From NCBI RefSeq assembly GCF_002797375.1, contig NZ_KZ454941.1, forward strand, positions 2,246,657-2,310,656: a DNA stretch of 64,000 nt, written 5' to 3'. Source of the stretch: Bacillus sp. FJAT-42315. Lineage in GTDB: Bacteria; Bacillota; Bacilli; Bacillales; Domibacillaceae. The notes under the pieces are model-generated. The model saw only the letters and a program-made list of their open reading frames with translations. It had not been told where the DNA came from and ran no database searches. The position numbers and the translations under genes are program-made. Shown piece after piece: positions 53,720-62,512 of this stretch (position 1 is the first letter of the stretch; every line of letters begins with the position of its first letter).

Positions 53720-53956
53720 CTACTGATTTAAATATCCATTTTCCCTTGCATTCGCTTCATCCTGCATTTCTTCATGGAAGGCCGCAATACTGTTTTCACG
53801 ACGTTGATTTTTCGCTTCAATGGCTGCGCGTTCTTCCCCTTCAGCGTTCATCATTGTTTCTTTTGCTCTTTCAATATTTTCCTCCGTATTTTCGATCATA
53901 TCCTGTAGCTTTTCTACATTATCAGCACGATCATCTGGCTTTGGTTGATTTGGCAT
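53720..53956 (-). CDS. tlp: Small acid-soluble spore protein Tlp
   Basis: A 78-residue helical, acidic-and-basic protein starting MPNQPKPDDRADNVEKLQDM and ending ANARENGYLNQ. This is the pattern of B. subtilis Tlp, a minor spore core protein made in the forespore. ATG 53956 follows AAGGAGGAACAGC. The gene marks an endospore former and in B. subtilis lies in the same yne cluster near citB; here it has moved to the far side of topB. Confidence 0.95.
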   Translation of the reverse strand: MPNQPKPDDRADNVEKLQDMIENTEENIERAKETMMNAEGEERAAIEAKNQRRENSIAAFHEEMQDEANARENGYLNQ

Positions 53957-54145
53957 ATGCTGTTCCTCCTTATCATCATTCGAACAACTTTTAGCCTCTC
54001 CTGTTTCTAAAAAAATAACCATAAATGAAGAAAGAAAATCACCTAGAAACAAAAAAATTGGTGGAAAATGTTGAACGATTCCAAGGAATCAAACCGGATA
54101 TATATGTTATCATTTTTTATACAACAACTATTGGGAGGGGAAGAT

Positions 54146-54367
54146 ATGATCATGAAAGAATTGATTTATCAATTTATTTTACTAAAGAAACGTCAACCTG
54201 CTCATTCAAACGAATTGCTGGACTTTATTCAAACAAATTATTTAAATGGAGATTTAACGATAAAAGAATACAAAAGGCTTTTTTATGAACTCGATCAACG
54301 CCAAGCTCAAAAACCGATTTATTACATGGATCAATATAGTTTCCTCATCCAACCTCAAGCTCAATAA
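54146..54367 (+). CDS. YppF-family small protein
   Basis: A 73-residue soluble protein. NELLDFIQTNYLNGDLTIKEYKRLFYELD fits the YppF family of B. subtilis (small helical protein, function unknown). ATG 54146 is preceded by GGGAGGGGAAGAT, an excellent site; longer upstream frames lack one. Confidence 0.7.
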   Translation: MIMKELIYQFILLKKRQPAHSNELLDFIQTNYLNGDLTIKEYKRLFYELDQRQAQKPIYYMDQYSFLIQPQAQ

Positions 54368-54402
54368 GAACCACTTTCAGATGACCTTGACGCGGTAAAA
54401 AT

Positions 54403-54443
54403 AAAACACACGCAAAGAGTCGTTCTCTTTCACGTGTGTTTTT
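54403..54443. terminator. Bidirectional intrinsic terminator
   Basis: AAAACACACG and CGTGTGTTTT form a stem with an inner AAAGAG/CTCTTT hairpin, between convergent genes. Confidence 0.8.
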
Positions 54444-54446
54444 ACA

Positions 54447-54902
54447 TTATTTAATCTCCCAAGTTGAGTCCACTTGTACTCCTGAATCATTCAGCATATT
54501 ATACACCGGGCATCTTCTTTCAACTTCTTGCCTCAGCTCCTCCACTCGCTCGAAACTTTCTTCAGTTGTTAATTGAACACGATAACGAACTCTTTGAAAA
54601 TGCGGAGACACACCCGGAACTCCCATTAGACCTCTTACATCTAACACTCCACTGTTCTCAAATTCAACTCCACTATATTGAAAGTTCTTTTCTTTTGAAA
54701 TAGTCGCAATCATAACGGATGCGCAGCCTGTTAATGCAGCAAGCACATACTCCATTGGGTTCGCTCCATGATCCGTTCCACCTAAACTTTCAGGCTCATC
54801 CATAACAATCGGTGCAAAGTCTCTAATATGAACGGATGTTTTCACTCCTTCATTCCAAGCACCTTTCGTTGTCAACTTTACTAAGGATTTCACATCGGCC
54901 AT
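54447..54902 (-). CDS. OsmC/Ohr-family peroxide reductase-like protein
   Basis: A 151-residue OsmC-fold protein of the YhfA-like branch. Two redox cysteines are present, one in LTGCASVMIA and one in RRCPVYNML; GGTDHGANPMEYVLAAL is the conserved lead-in. Such proteins reduce organic hydroperoxides, or act on small electrophiles. It is cytoplasmic and stands alone. The specific substrate is unknown. Confidence 0.85.
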   Translation of the reverse strand: MADVKSLVKLTTKGAWNEGVKTSVHIRDFAPIVMDEPESLGGTDHGANPMEYVLAALTGCASVMIATISKEKNFQYSGVEFENSGVLDVRGLMGVPGVSPHFQRVRYRVQLTTEESFERVEELRQEVERRCPVYNMLNDSGVQVDSTWEIK

Positions 54903-55104
54903 TTCTCTTCACTCCTCACATATAATTCCGATAATAAAACTTTGTTTTATAGAAATAAACATATAACAAATAAAATATAATGTAAAGTATTTTCTGAAGA
55001 TTCGACAAAAGATTTTTTTGGTGCATTTTACACTAGATTACATCTATTCATCTGTCGCTAAATGGATTTATAATGGGAATACATCAATAAAGGAGATGAC
55101 ATGA

Positions 55105-56823
55105 TTGAATTCCACATCGAAAATGATGAAAAAAATACTTCCGCTCTTTGCGGTGTTACTCGTCGTTGCCGCTGGAATTGCTATATATATGAGAGATGCA
55201 GATCAAGCTGTATCGATCCCCTTTTCTTCAATAGAAAAAATCATTCAAAGTCATACGAAAGAACCAGTTAGCCTTCAAGAAACATCGGACGGAACAATAT
55301 ATTTAACAACTGAGGATAAGCAATATATCTCACATACTTCTCCTGGAAGTCAGTCAATTGATAGATTAGTAGAAACATATAACATTAAATATATTTACTC
55401 CGATCAAACCCCTGCCGATCATTGGATCATCGGTGGATTCGTTGTTGTACTCATCGCAGCAGGTGCTTTTATTCTTAAGCAGAAAAAAAGCGGGATTAAT
55501 AGCAGTAAATCCATGAAAAATAGCTTATCAAAAGCGAAGCCACTACCTTCCATTTCATTAACAGATGTAGGCGGTCTAGCTACAGAAATGAAAGAAGAGA
55601 TTTTACAAACACTATCCATCATCAAAAATAAGGAACGTTCGCAAGAGATTGGGATTAAACCGCCTAAAGGAATTTTATTTTATGGTCCACCAGGGACAGG
55701 TAAAACTCTGCTTGCCCAAGCGATTGCTAAAGAATTAAACGCTCATTTCTTTTCAGCGAGCGGCTCTGCCTTCACTGAGTTATTTGTCGGCGTTGGTGCG
55801 TCGAGGGTGCGTAGCTTATTTGAACAAGCACGAAAACAAAAGCCTGCGGTTATTTTTATCGATGAAGTAGATGCACTTGCTGCTCGCAGGAAAGCTCACG
55901 GGGGAGAAGAAGCGGAAAGAACGTTGACAGAACTCCTTGTTCAGTTAGACGGGGGACACGCGAATGATGATATTTTATTTATTGCAGCAACGAATAGAAA
56001 AGATATGTTAGACGAAGCGTTTCTTCGACCAGGACGAATTGATTTCTCTTTTCTCGTCCCGCTCCCTGATACGAAAGGACGACGAGAAATTATTGATATT
56101 CATGTGAAAGATCGAAAATTATCTGATTCTGTTCACGCGAGTTTAGACCAGCTAGCCCAAAGCACCTCTGGCTTTTCTGGTGCAGAATTACATTCGTTAT
56201 TTGAGAGCGCTAGCCGACATGCGATTCGGGACGGTCGTGACCAAATAGAAAAGAACGACTTAGATCAAGCATTAGATCGAATTATCCTTGGTCATTCTTC
56301 TCGTTCACTCCATGAGCCAGAAATGAAACGAAGAGTCGCTATTCATGAAGCAGGACATGCACTCGTTCAGGCTGTCACAAAACCGGGTTCTGTTCGAAAA
56401 GCAACCATCATCCCTAGAGGACAAGCTCTTGGTTATATGGCACCTATTCCGAAAGATCTCCATTTATCAACGACTACCGAACTGCTTGATCAAGTGGCGA
56501 TGATTCTATCCGGTGGAGTAGCGGAACGATTATTTCTTGGCGAGCATAGCATTGGTGTGAGTGGAGATGTTCAGCAAGCGAAACAAATCATTGAACAAAT
56601 GGTTGATTCCGGCATGTTGCAAGATGGTTTTACATTAACCTTTAACGAAACAGAACGTGAAACAAAAATGCAGGAGATTTTCCACGCAGCTTTAAAGAAG
56701 TCGGAAAGCACCATCCAAGAGCGAAAACAACAATTTCACCAATTAGTCGATGCTTTATTAACGAAAGAGACGATCGAAGGCAGTGAAATCGAGGAGATTA
56801 TTCGCATAAAAGCTGTCGGTTAA
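55105..56823 (+). CDS. FtsH-like membrane AAA+ zinc protease, compact paralogue
   Basis: A 572-residue protein with two transmembrane helices (about 11-28 and 107-124) around a small extracytoplasmic domain. The AAA+ domain has Walker A GPPGTGK at 194-200, pore FVG at 227-229, Walker B VIFIDEVDA near 249-257 and the arginine fingers in RPGRID. The protease domain has HEAGH at 414-418, with Asp488 as likely third zinc ligand. It is 60-70 residues shorter than housekeeping FtsH, mainly at the C terminus and linker, so it is probably a second FtsH-type protease. Start is TTG 55105, the only codon well spaced from AAGGAG; an out-of-frame ATG overlaps it. Confidence 0.85.
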   Translation: MNSTSKMMKKILPLFAVLLVVAAGIAIYMRDADQAVSIPFSSIEKIIQSHTKEPVSLQETSDGTIYLTTEDKQYISHTSPGSQSIDRLVETYNIKYIYSDQTPADHWIIGGFVVVLIAAGAFILKQKKSGINSSKSMKNSLSKAKPLPSISLTDVGGLATEMKEEILQTLSIIKNKERSQEIGIKPPKGILFYGPPGTGKTLLAQAIAKELNAHFFSASGSAFTELFVGVGASRVRSLFEQARKQKPAVIFIDEVDALAARRKAHGGEEAERTLTELLVQLDGGHANDDILFIAATNRKDMLDEAFLRPGRIDFSFLVPLPDTKGRREIIDIHVKDRKLSDSVHASLDQLAQSTSGFSGAELHSLFESASRHAIRDGRDQIEKNDLDQALDRIILGHSSRSLHEPEMKRRVAIHEAGHALVQAVTKPGSVRKATIIPRGQALGYMAPIPKDLHLSTTTELLDQVAMILSGGVAERLFLGEHSIGVSGDVQQAKQIIEQMVDSGMLQDGFTLTFNETERETKMQEIFHAALKKSESTIQERKQQFHQLVDALLTKETIEGSEIEEIIRIKAVG

Positions 56824-56844
56824 AAAATTTCATTTTCCATGTAC

Positions 56845-56876
56845 AAAAAAACGATCCAACGAGGGATCGTTTTTTT
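56845..56876 (+). terminator. Intrinsic terminator after the FtsH-like gene
   Basis: AAAACGATCC and GGGATCGTTTT with seven T after it. Confidence 0.85.
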
Positions 56877-56896
56877 CATGAACCAATCATACTAGT

Positions 56897-57028
56897 TTAT
56901 TTTCTTTCTTTTCCATCTCGGTTCGGACGAGGTTTCCCCCACCAGAATTCATGGCGACGTTTCATCATTTCTTCACGTTCTGCCTCTGTCATTTCTCTTC
57001 TTTTTTCCGGTTGCTTTTCATTAGCCAT
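56897..57028 (-). CDS. Short charged protein, 43 residues
   Basis: The frame starts at ATG 57028 after AAAGGAGTTTC and codes MANEKQPEKRREMTEAEREE, a methionine/arginine-rich middle, then EFWWGKPRPNRDGKERK. It is highly charged and lacks membrane or binding motifs. Strong ribosome site and convergent terminator support a real gene. Similar short proteins occur in Bacillus but I do not know a function. Confidence 0.65.
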   Translation of the reverse strand: MANEKQPEKRREMTEAEREEMMKRRHEFWWGKPRPNRDGKERK

Positions 57029-57114
57029 GAGTAGAAACTCCTTTCACATAATGGTTGACACCATATTTTATGCAACCCATTAAGAAAAGTTCCTGCTCCT
57101 ACGTCCTTCTATGC

Positions 57115-57879
57115 TTATCGTTTCGCTGCCCGGTAACCAGCTGCTTCTGCCGCTTCTTTTGTACAAAACATTTCTTCTGCTTTCGTTGCTTTATAGGACT
57201 GACCACCAGGGACATGATAAATCTTCTCGCCTGAACTTGAAATATTCCCCTTTATTTCACATTCAGTATTCGATTCCTTAGGCTCTGATTGAGAATCGGT
57301 ATTATATCCCCGATCCGTCACATAATCCTCTATCGACCAAATTCCTTTTTTTTGCTGCTGAGCTTCTTTTTGAACGTTTTCAAAACGATCTACATATTTC
57401 GTATTAGGCGGGAAAATGGCTACTCTAGCTAAGCCTTCAGCAATCAATTGCTCGTTCACTAATTGCTCACCGAGCCAAACATAAGCAAGCATCCGTCCAT
57501 ATTGATCTCGCTCTTGAACATCTACTTCTAATTCTATTTCTTTGTTCGTTAATAGCTCTTTTGTATAAGCTGATGCTTCAGGTCCAAACGGCTGAACACC
57601 TAAACGAGGATGCTTGGTCTCCGGTGTATCCACAAGAATCATCCGCACACGTTCTGTAGTATTATCCGGTAACAAAACATCAATCGTATCACCGTCTACT
57701 ACATAAGACACCATTCCCTTCACTTTCTCATGTTCAGCAGACAACTCTCCCGTATGATCATTGTTTTCATTATCAGCTACTTGTTCTTTCTTTGTATCGT
57801 GACTTCCTTCTTCAACTGAACAGCCACCGAGCAAAAGAAGCCCAATCAACAATAAACTAGCTTTTGTTTTCAACCACAT
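57115..57879 (-). CDS. Extracellular thermonuclease-like lipoprotein (SNase domain)
   Basis: A 254-residue lipoprotein (LLLLGGCS lipobox near residue 20). Residues 57-185 form a staphylococcal nuclease domain: VVDGDTIDV, VRMILVDTPET with the catalytic Arg/Asp, FGPEAS and ERDQYGRMLAYVW. The C terminus carries a short cysteine module (CEIKGNIS...KIYHVPGGQSY...MFCTKEAAEAAGYRAA), common in such secreted nucleases. It should degrade DNA or RNA at the cell surface with calcium. It is 18 bases from the transglycosylase gene and probably shares its transcript. Confidence 0.88.
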   Translation of the reverse strand: MWLKTKASLLLIGLLLLGGCSVEEGSHDTKKEQVADNENNDHTGELSAEHEKVKGMVSYVVDGDTIDVLLPDNTTERVRMILVDTPETKHPRLGVQPFGPEASAYTKELLTNKEIELEVDVQERDQYGRMLAYVWLGEQLVNEQLIAEGLARVAIFPPNTKYVDRFENVQKEAQQQKKGIWSIEDYVTDRGYNTDSQSEPKESNTECEIKGNISSSGEKIYHVPGGQSYKATKAEEMFCTKEAAEAAGYRAAKR

Positions 57880-57897
57880 TATATTTGTTTCCTTTTA

Positions 57898-58485
57898 TTA
57901 TTTATTTGATTTATATTCTTGTAAATAATACAGCACATCATCCACATATTTATCACTATGATTGTAAGCAAAGATGGCTTTTTCTAGTTCTCCATCTGCC
58001 GCTCCATGCTTCTGCAAATAGTAAGCCGCACTAAAAATAGCATCTTCTATATCAAATGGATCCGCTATCCCATCCCCATTGGCATCCACCCCATAGCCGC
58101 CATATTTTTTAATGACTTCAGGGTTCGTTTTATCTTTTTCAGGAATATCTCCTTTTCCAAGACCTGAGCAAGTTGGATGCTCCCAACCGACAAATGAGCA
58201 AGGCATAAATTGAAGAGGCCCCTCTGCCCCTGCTGGCGAAATTAACGGGTCCATTTGAGAAAATTTCGTTTCGACACGATGATGAGCAGCAAGAAGCTCC
58301 CATGGCACCCCATACTCTTTTTCAGCTGCTTTATATATTGGAATAAACTCCTCTGGGATAGAAGCGCTTGGAATCGCCTTCCATTGAGGATGATCTTGAA
58401 TGATAAACATATAGAGAGCAACGCTGAGTAGCGGAATCAAAAATAATGTTCGTTTCACTGATTTCTTTAACCTTCGTCTAGCCAT
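57898..58485 (-). CDS. Membrane-anchored lytic transglycosylase-like protein
   Basis: A 195-residue protein with an N-terminal helix (TLFLIPLLSVALYMFII) and a lysozyme-like domain. RVETKF carries the likely catalytic glutamate, GAEGPLQFMP matches the transglycosylase signature GxxGLMQxxP, and AYNHSDKYVDDVL is the third motif. An EF-hand-like DANGDGIADPFD lies between. It would cleave peptidoglycan glycan strands outside the membrane. The nuclease gene follows directly, so the pair may recycle cell-wall and DNA material, which is speculation. Confidence 0.85.
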   Translation of the reverse strand: MARRRLKKSVKRTLFLIPLLSVALYMFIIQDHPQWKAIPSASIPEEFIPIYKAAEKEYGVPWELLAAHHRVETKFSQMDPLISPAGAEGPLQFMPCSFVGWEHPTCSGLGKGDIPEKDKTNPEVIKKYGGYGVDANGDGIADPFDIEDAIFSAAYYLQKHGAADGELEKAIFAYNHSDKYVDDVLYYLQEYKSNK

Positions 58486-58577
58486 ATTAATCTCCTCAAG
58501 TATAAAAAATAGGTTCGAATCTATATTAGATAAGCTTGCTCAAAACTGCAAGTAAAACAAGTTTCCATCACGGAAGA

Positions 58578-58602
58578 ACCACCCTTTGTATGAAAGGGTG
58601 GT
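58578..58602 (-). terminator. Hairpin terminator after the BCCT gene
   Basis: ACCACCCTTT pairs with AAAGGGTGGT around a short loop. The minus-strand tail is TTCTTCC, so termination may be partial. Confidence 0.65.
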
Positions 58603-58614
58603 CCGACTATAGCA

Positions 58615-60132
58615 TTATTTTTTGGCTGGTTTCTGAGGTCTTAACATCTTTAACAACTGTCTTCTTTCAATAGATAAAGATCTGTATAAAGACAACATCA
58701 TTAAAATCATAATAAAAGAAAATGGGAACGCTGCGATAATTAATGCATTTTGCAACGCCTGTAATCCGCCACTATATAATAAAACAACAGCAATCAGTGA
58801 TTGGGCAATTCCCCAAGTTAATTTAACACGATTCGGCGGTGTTAACGAACCATAGGTTGTTTGCATTCCTAACACAAACGTTGCAGAATCCGCCGAGGTA
58901 ATAAAGAACGTCCCTACTAAAGTAATAGCTATAATTGATAATACAGGCGCTAAAGGGAACTCATTAAAGACTGCAAATAAAACCGTTTCAGTTGCATTTT
59001 TCGTTAAATCAACTGTTCCTGACATTTGCAAGTCCATAGCAGATACACCGAACACAGAAAACCAGAAAAAGCTGACAATGGCTGGCATGAGAAGTGTACC
59101 TATTAAAAACTCACGTATCGTTCGGCCTTTAGACACTCGAGCAATAAAGATCCCAACAAAAGGAGACCATGAAATCCACCATGCCCAATAGAAAATCGTC
59201 CAACCATTGATCCAAGAGCGATGTTCTTCATTTAATGGAGCAATTTGAAAACTCATTGTAATTAAGTTTTGAAAATATGATCCAATCGTGTCTGTAAACA
59301 TATTAAAAATCAATAATGTCGGTCCTACGATCAGCATCAAAACGAGCAGTACAACAGCAAGAACCATATTTGTATTACTTAAAATTTTAATCCCTTTACC
59401 TAATCCGCTCATCGCTGATATAATAAATAAAATTGTCGCAACAACAATGATAATTAATTGAACATTAAAGTTAACTGGAATACCAAGTAAATAAGAAAGG
59501 CCTCCATTAATTTGCGCTGCCCCAAACCCGAGCGTTGTCGCAACCCCTACAAGCGTGGCGAATACAGCAATGACATCAATAACAGTACCGAGTGGCCCTC
59601 TCGCTGCACGTCCCAAAATAGGAGTTAATGTCGCACTAATTAACCCTGGCTCATCCTTTCTGAATTTATAATAGGCTAATGCTAACGCTACGAGAGCGTA
59701 AATCGCCCAAGCATGAATGCCCCAATGAAAAAATGCATATCTCATCGAGTCTTTTAAAGCTGCATTTGAACCTGCTTCTGCTAAAGGCGGGGTTTTAGCA
59801 AAGTGACTCAGTGGTTCAGCAGCACCCCAGAATACTAAACCTATTCCCATACCTGCACTAAATAACATAGCAAACCATGTTGGTGTAGAATAATCCGGCT
59901 TCTCATCAGGTTTGCCTAATTTGATCGCTCCTACCGGACTAAATATTAATAATAAACAAAACACAACGATCACAGATACTAAAATTAAATAATACCACCC
60001 GAATGTTGATGTAAAAAATGATTGAAGATTGGCTGTTACTGTTTCAAATGACTTTGGTGCAACGACACCAAAGATGACAGCTACTAAAACAAGTGCAGCT
60101 GCATACCAAAATACGTTAGAAATTCTCCTCAC
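58615..60132 (-). CDS. Glycine betaine transporter, BCCT family (OpuD-like)
   Basis: A 505-residue carrier with twelve helices. Signature segments are [20 protein letters not shown] (sodium and betaine region) and [29 protein letters not shown] (aromatic substrate box). It imports betaine or choline-type osmoprotectants with sodium. The C-terminal tail is short and basic ([19 protein letters not shown]), the type that tunes osmotic activation. A sigma-B-like promoter is suggested upstream. Substrate is inferred from the family. Confidence 0.9.
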   Translation of the reverse strand: MRRISNVFWYAAALVLVAVIFGVVAPKSFETVTANLQSFFTSTFGWYYLILVSVIVVFCLLLIFSPVGAIKLGKPDEKPDYSTPTWFAMLFSAGMGIGLVFWGAAEPLSHFAKTPPLAEAGSNAALKDSMRYAFFHWGIHAWAIYALVALALAYYKFRKDEPGLISATLTPILGRAARGPLGTVIDVIAVFATLVGVATTLGFGAAQINGGLSYLLGIPVNFNVQLIIIVVATILFIISAMSGLGKGIKILSNTNMVLAVVLLVLMLIVGPTLLIFNMFTDTIGSYFQNLITMSFQIAPLNEEHRSWINGWTIFYWAWWISWSPFVGIFIARVSKGRTIREFLIGTLLMPAIVSFFWFSVFGVSAMDLQMSGTVDLTKNATETVLFAVFNEFPLAPVLSIIAITLVGTFFITSADSATFVLGMQTTYGSLTPPNRVKLTWGIAQSLIAVVLLYSGGLQALQNALIIAAFPFSFIMILMMLSLYRSLSIERRQLLKMLRPQKPAKK

Positions 60133-60237
60133 AAAATTCTCCTCTCTAGTTGAATTGCTAATTAGTGCACATGGGAATGGGTAGTATCAACTTGCACTGG
60201 GAGTGATTAGGAAGCTCTATATAACCCTAACAAATAT

Positions 60238-60263
60238 CTTCCCCACAATCAAGGAATTGAAAC
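60238..60263 (-). promoter_or_regulatory. Possible sigma-B promoter of the BCCT gene
   Basis: On the minus strand GTTTCA and GGGAAG are 14 bases apart, each one base off the sigma-B consensus GTTTAA/GGGWAW. It lies about 105 bases before the transporter start. General-stress control would suit an osmoprotectant importer, but the match is not decisive. Confidence 0.4.
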
Positions 60264-60282
60264 CTCATACTCTCGTTTCACT

Positions 60283-60310
60283 AAAAAACCTCCGCTTGTG
60301 GCGGAGGTTT
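60283..60310 (-). terminator. Intrinsic terminator after the 522-residue gene
   Basis: AAACCTCCGC and GCGGAGGTTT form the stem with a T-run on the minus strand. Confidence 0.85.
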
Positions 60311-60312
60311 AT

Positions 60313-61881
60313 TTAGTGGATCGACTGCTTATTTTCTTTTTCCATCACTAGTTGATACATTTCTGCCAAACCATATGTCTGTTTTTCAGCAATGGCTATT
60401 TTTTCTCGTTCTTCCTTTTCATTGTTTTTTAAATGTAGCAAATTTTCTTCTAGCTCATGAATTTTCTTCTTTATTTCCATCAACTTTTGTTCGTTCATAG
60501 CTAACCGTTCTCTTAAAAGAATAATTTCTTGCGTGATTTCCGGTGCATAATCAGGATATTTTTCTAATACTGTTTCTGTAATCTCGCTGAATACCTTCTC
60601 TAGTTTTTTCTCTAACTGCGCCTTTTCAGTTCCATAATAGCTTGACTTCATAAATGAAGAGACTTTACCAATCAACCCGCGTGTTGACGCTTGTTGCGCC
60701 TCTATTTTTTCGTTGACTTTCCTTAAATTTTCTTGTAAACGATTTTGTTTTACACTTAATTCTCCAAAATAAGGCCTCGATGGATCTTGCTTCAAAAGTT
60801 GAGTGAGTTTCTGAAGCATTTGTTCGTAATAATTATTGGTTTGGCTACTCGTCCCTTCTAGTGTTTTTTGTTCTTGGTAAAGAATATCTAAAGCTGTTTG
60901 ACCGTCATTTCGTTTTTTCACTAATTCATTCACTGCTCTTAACAGGGAACAATAGTGTTCAAAACGTTGCTGCCAAGCTGTCGACAATGGCGACAAATCG
61001 CTTTGGTTTTCTCCCCCCTCGGAAAGAAATGGCAGTGTCGTTTGCAGAAGAACGATTGGTAGTAACCCTTTATTAAACAATAAATGCTGGTACCGATAAA
61101 GGATGCCTCCTCCTTTAAAAATTAACGATAGCAATAAATTAGGATGAGTCATCCAAGAAAAATAAGCAATATCATGAACATTAGCCGCCTCTTTTCTTGA
61201 AAAACTTTGGAGAAGTTCTTGATAAAAACGAAAGCCGGCTCGTTCGCATATCGCTGTAAATACAGCAAATACATCCTTTTGTAGAGCCTCCGATAATTCA
61301 TTTGCTGTACACGCATGTAAACTAAGCTGCTGTCTTACTTGCTCTTGTTGATAATTAGGCATAGCTCGTAAAAAAGCTACGATTTCTTCTGTCCAAAGCA
61401 TAGACGATGTCTCTTCAGTTTCACTTTGATTTTGTTCATTTAAGTGAGTGTACATTTCAGCTAGTTCCCAATGGACCAAAAACTCCAATTTATTTTTATT
61501 AGAAAATTGCTCGTACACATTAGAAAATTGCTTGTATTTTTTTTGTGACATACTGAATACTGCTTCCACAATATTGGCACATTGCGTTTCAATTTCATAG
61601 AACTCATTGTATAGTCTTCCGGGCAATTTCAACGTCTTGCTCAAATATAACAATAAATCTAGCTGAAGCTCTCTATCACCCACCCCATTTAACTTTTCTG
61701 CTTCTTTACTTAGCCATGTATAAAAATGAGCCGAACGCTCCTTAGAAACAACATCCTTCGTTTTTGAAGATACAATATCCCAAAGCTTCACATCATTAAG
61801 CAAAACATAGACAAAACGCAAATGTCTTCCTGTTAAGAAAACGAGTGATCGCGCTAGTTGTTTTCCTTCATTCATCCTCAT
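60313..61881 (-). CDS. Unknown 522-residue protein with C-terminal coiled coils
   Basis: I do not recognise a family. The first 350 residues are helical and mostly soluble, with clustered aromatic and leucine residues (RHLRFVYVLLNDVKLWD, LQLDLLLYLSKTLKLPG). A short hydrophobic stretch near 285-310 (LLPIVLLQTTLPFL) is not a convincing membrane helix. The last 170 residues have strong heptad character (EKLEKVFSEITETVLEKYP, IKKKIHELEENLLHLKNNEKEE). There is no signal peptide or catalytic motif. It is monocistronic. A structural or scaffolding role is possible; the ribosome site is weak. Confidence 0.6.
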   Translation of the reverse strand: MRMNEGKQLARSLVFLTGRHLRFVYVLLNDVKLWDIVSSKTKDVVSKERSAHFYTWLSKEAEKLNGVGDRELQLDLLLYLSKTLKLPGRLYNEFYEIETQCANIVEAVFSMSQKKYKQFSNVYEQFSNKNKLEFLVHWELAEMYTHLNEQNQSETEETSSMLWTEEIVAFLRAMPNYQQEQVRQQLSLHACTANELSEALQKDVFAVFTAICERAGFRFYQELLQSFSRKEAANVHDIAYFSWMTHPNLLLSLIFKGGGILYRYQHLLFNKGLLPIVLLQTTLPFLSEGGENQSDLSPLSTAWQQRFEHYCSLLRAVNELVKKRNDGQTALDILYQEQKTLEGTSSQTNNYYEQMLQKLTQLLKQDPSRPYFGELSVKQNRLQENLRKVNEKIEAQQASTRGLIGKVSSFMKSSYYGTEKAQLEKKLEKVFSEITETVLEKYPDYAPEITQEIILLRERLAMNEQKLMEIKKKIHELEENLLHLKNNEKEEREKIAIAEKQTYGLAEMYQLVMEKENKQSIH

Positions 61882-62101
61882 CCGTCCAATCTACTTAATC
61901 TCTATTCTTCTATTATATATCAAAACATGGAAAGATAAAAATTTCCTATTATGATGCGATTGATCGTGTTGTCGAAACATGGTCGAAAAAAATTTGACAA
62001 ATTCATGAACTTTCTATTGAGAAACCCCTAATAATTTCATAAAATTGACATATAATTCCGAAATTTGAAAAATGCTTTCGGGATAAAAAGGAGGATATTG
62101 T

Positions 62102-62284
62102 ATGGAAAACCCACTGTTACATTCCACATCGCCAGAGCAAAAAACAAAATATGAAAAAATTGCAGAAAGACGCGACTTCAAGCATCTAGTCCAAACAAAA
62201 AACAAATTTATTGTCCCAGTTTCGATTTTTTTCTTAATTTTTTACTTTTCATTACCGCTATTAACTTCCTACACAACTATTATG
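62102..62284 (+). pseudogene. DUF485 membrane protein (YwcB/YjcH-like), 5' half, interrupted by a transposon
   Basis: The gene starts after AAAGGAGGATATTGT. The 61 codons up to the insertion encode the N-terminal helix and start of the first membrane segment (YEKIAERRDFKHLVQTKNKF, then FFLIFYFSLPLLTSYT). The continuation, LNVSAIGSISWVWLFAFAQF and on, lies beyond the mobile element at 63913. DUF485 proteins are small partners encoded upstream of sodium/acetate (ActP/YwcA-type) symporters. Removing the element restores one frame across the junction, so the gene was intact before insertion. Confidence 0.9.
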
Positions 62285-62512
62285 AACCTCCCCCACCTAC
62301 CATTTCGCACTTGAGGTGGAGGTTTCTTGTCGATCCCCTCGATATCAGAATCTGGACGATGTCCATAGGTGTACACGACACCTTCGTCTTTCTCGGGGAC
62401 TGACGCTCCCATACGGAAGCAGTGGTCTTGACGCAAGAAGTCTCCCGACGGCTTGCTGCCACCGTAAGCAACAGAGAGGACATTCTCTCCCTGGGGCGGT
62501 TCTACCCATCTA
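62285..62512 (-). ncRNA. Right end and probable omega-RNA of the TnpB element
   Basis: This 228-base stretch follows tnpB on the same strand and has no coding gene. It ends with the hairpin CCTCCACCT...AGGTGGGGGAGG at 62286-62323, typical of IS200/IS605-family right ends. In TnpB elements the transcript of this region is the guide RNA scaffold, and the flanking host bases provide the guide. Here the guide would come from the DUF485 gene itself. Confidence 0.75.

Noticed and set aside
61906..62101. Promoter boxes TTGACA at 61994 and 62044 before the DUF485 gene
   Set aside because: No acceptable -10 hexamer at the right distance was found for either.
62280..62483. 67-residue open frame on the minus strand
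   Set aside because: It lies within the omega-RNA/right-end region and follows hairpin sequence, not codon usage.
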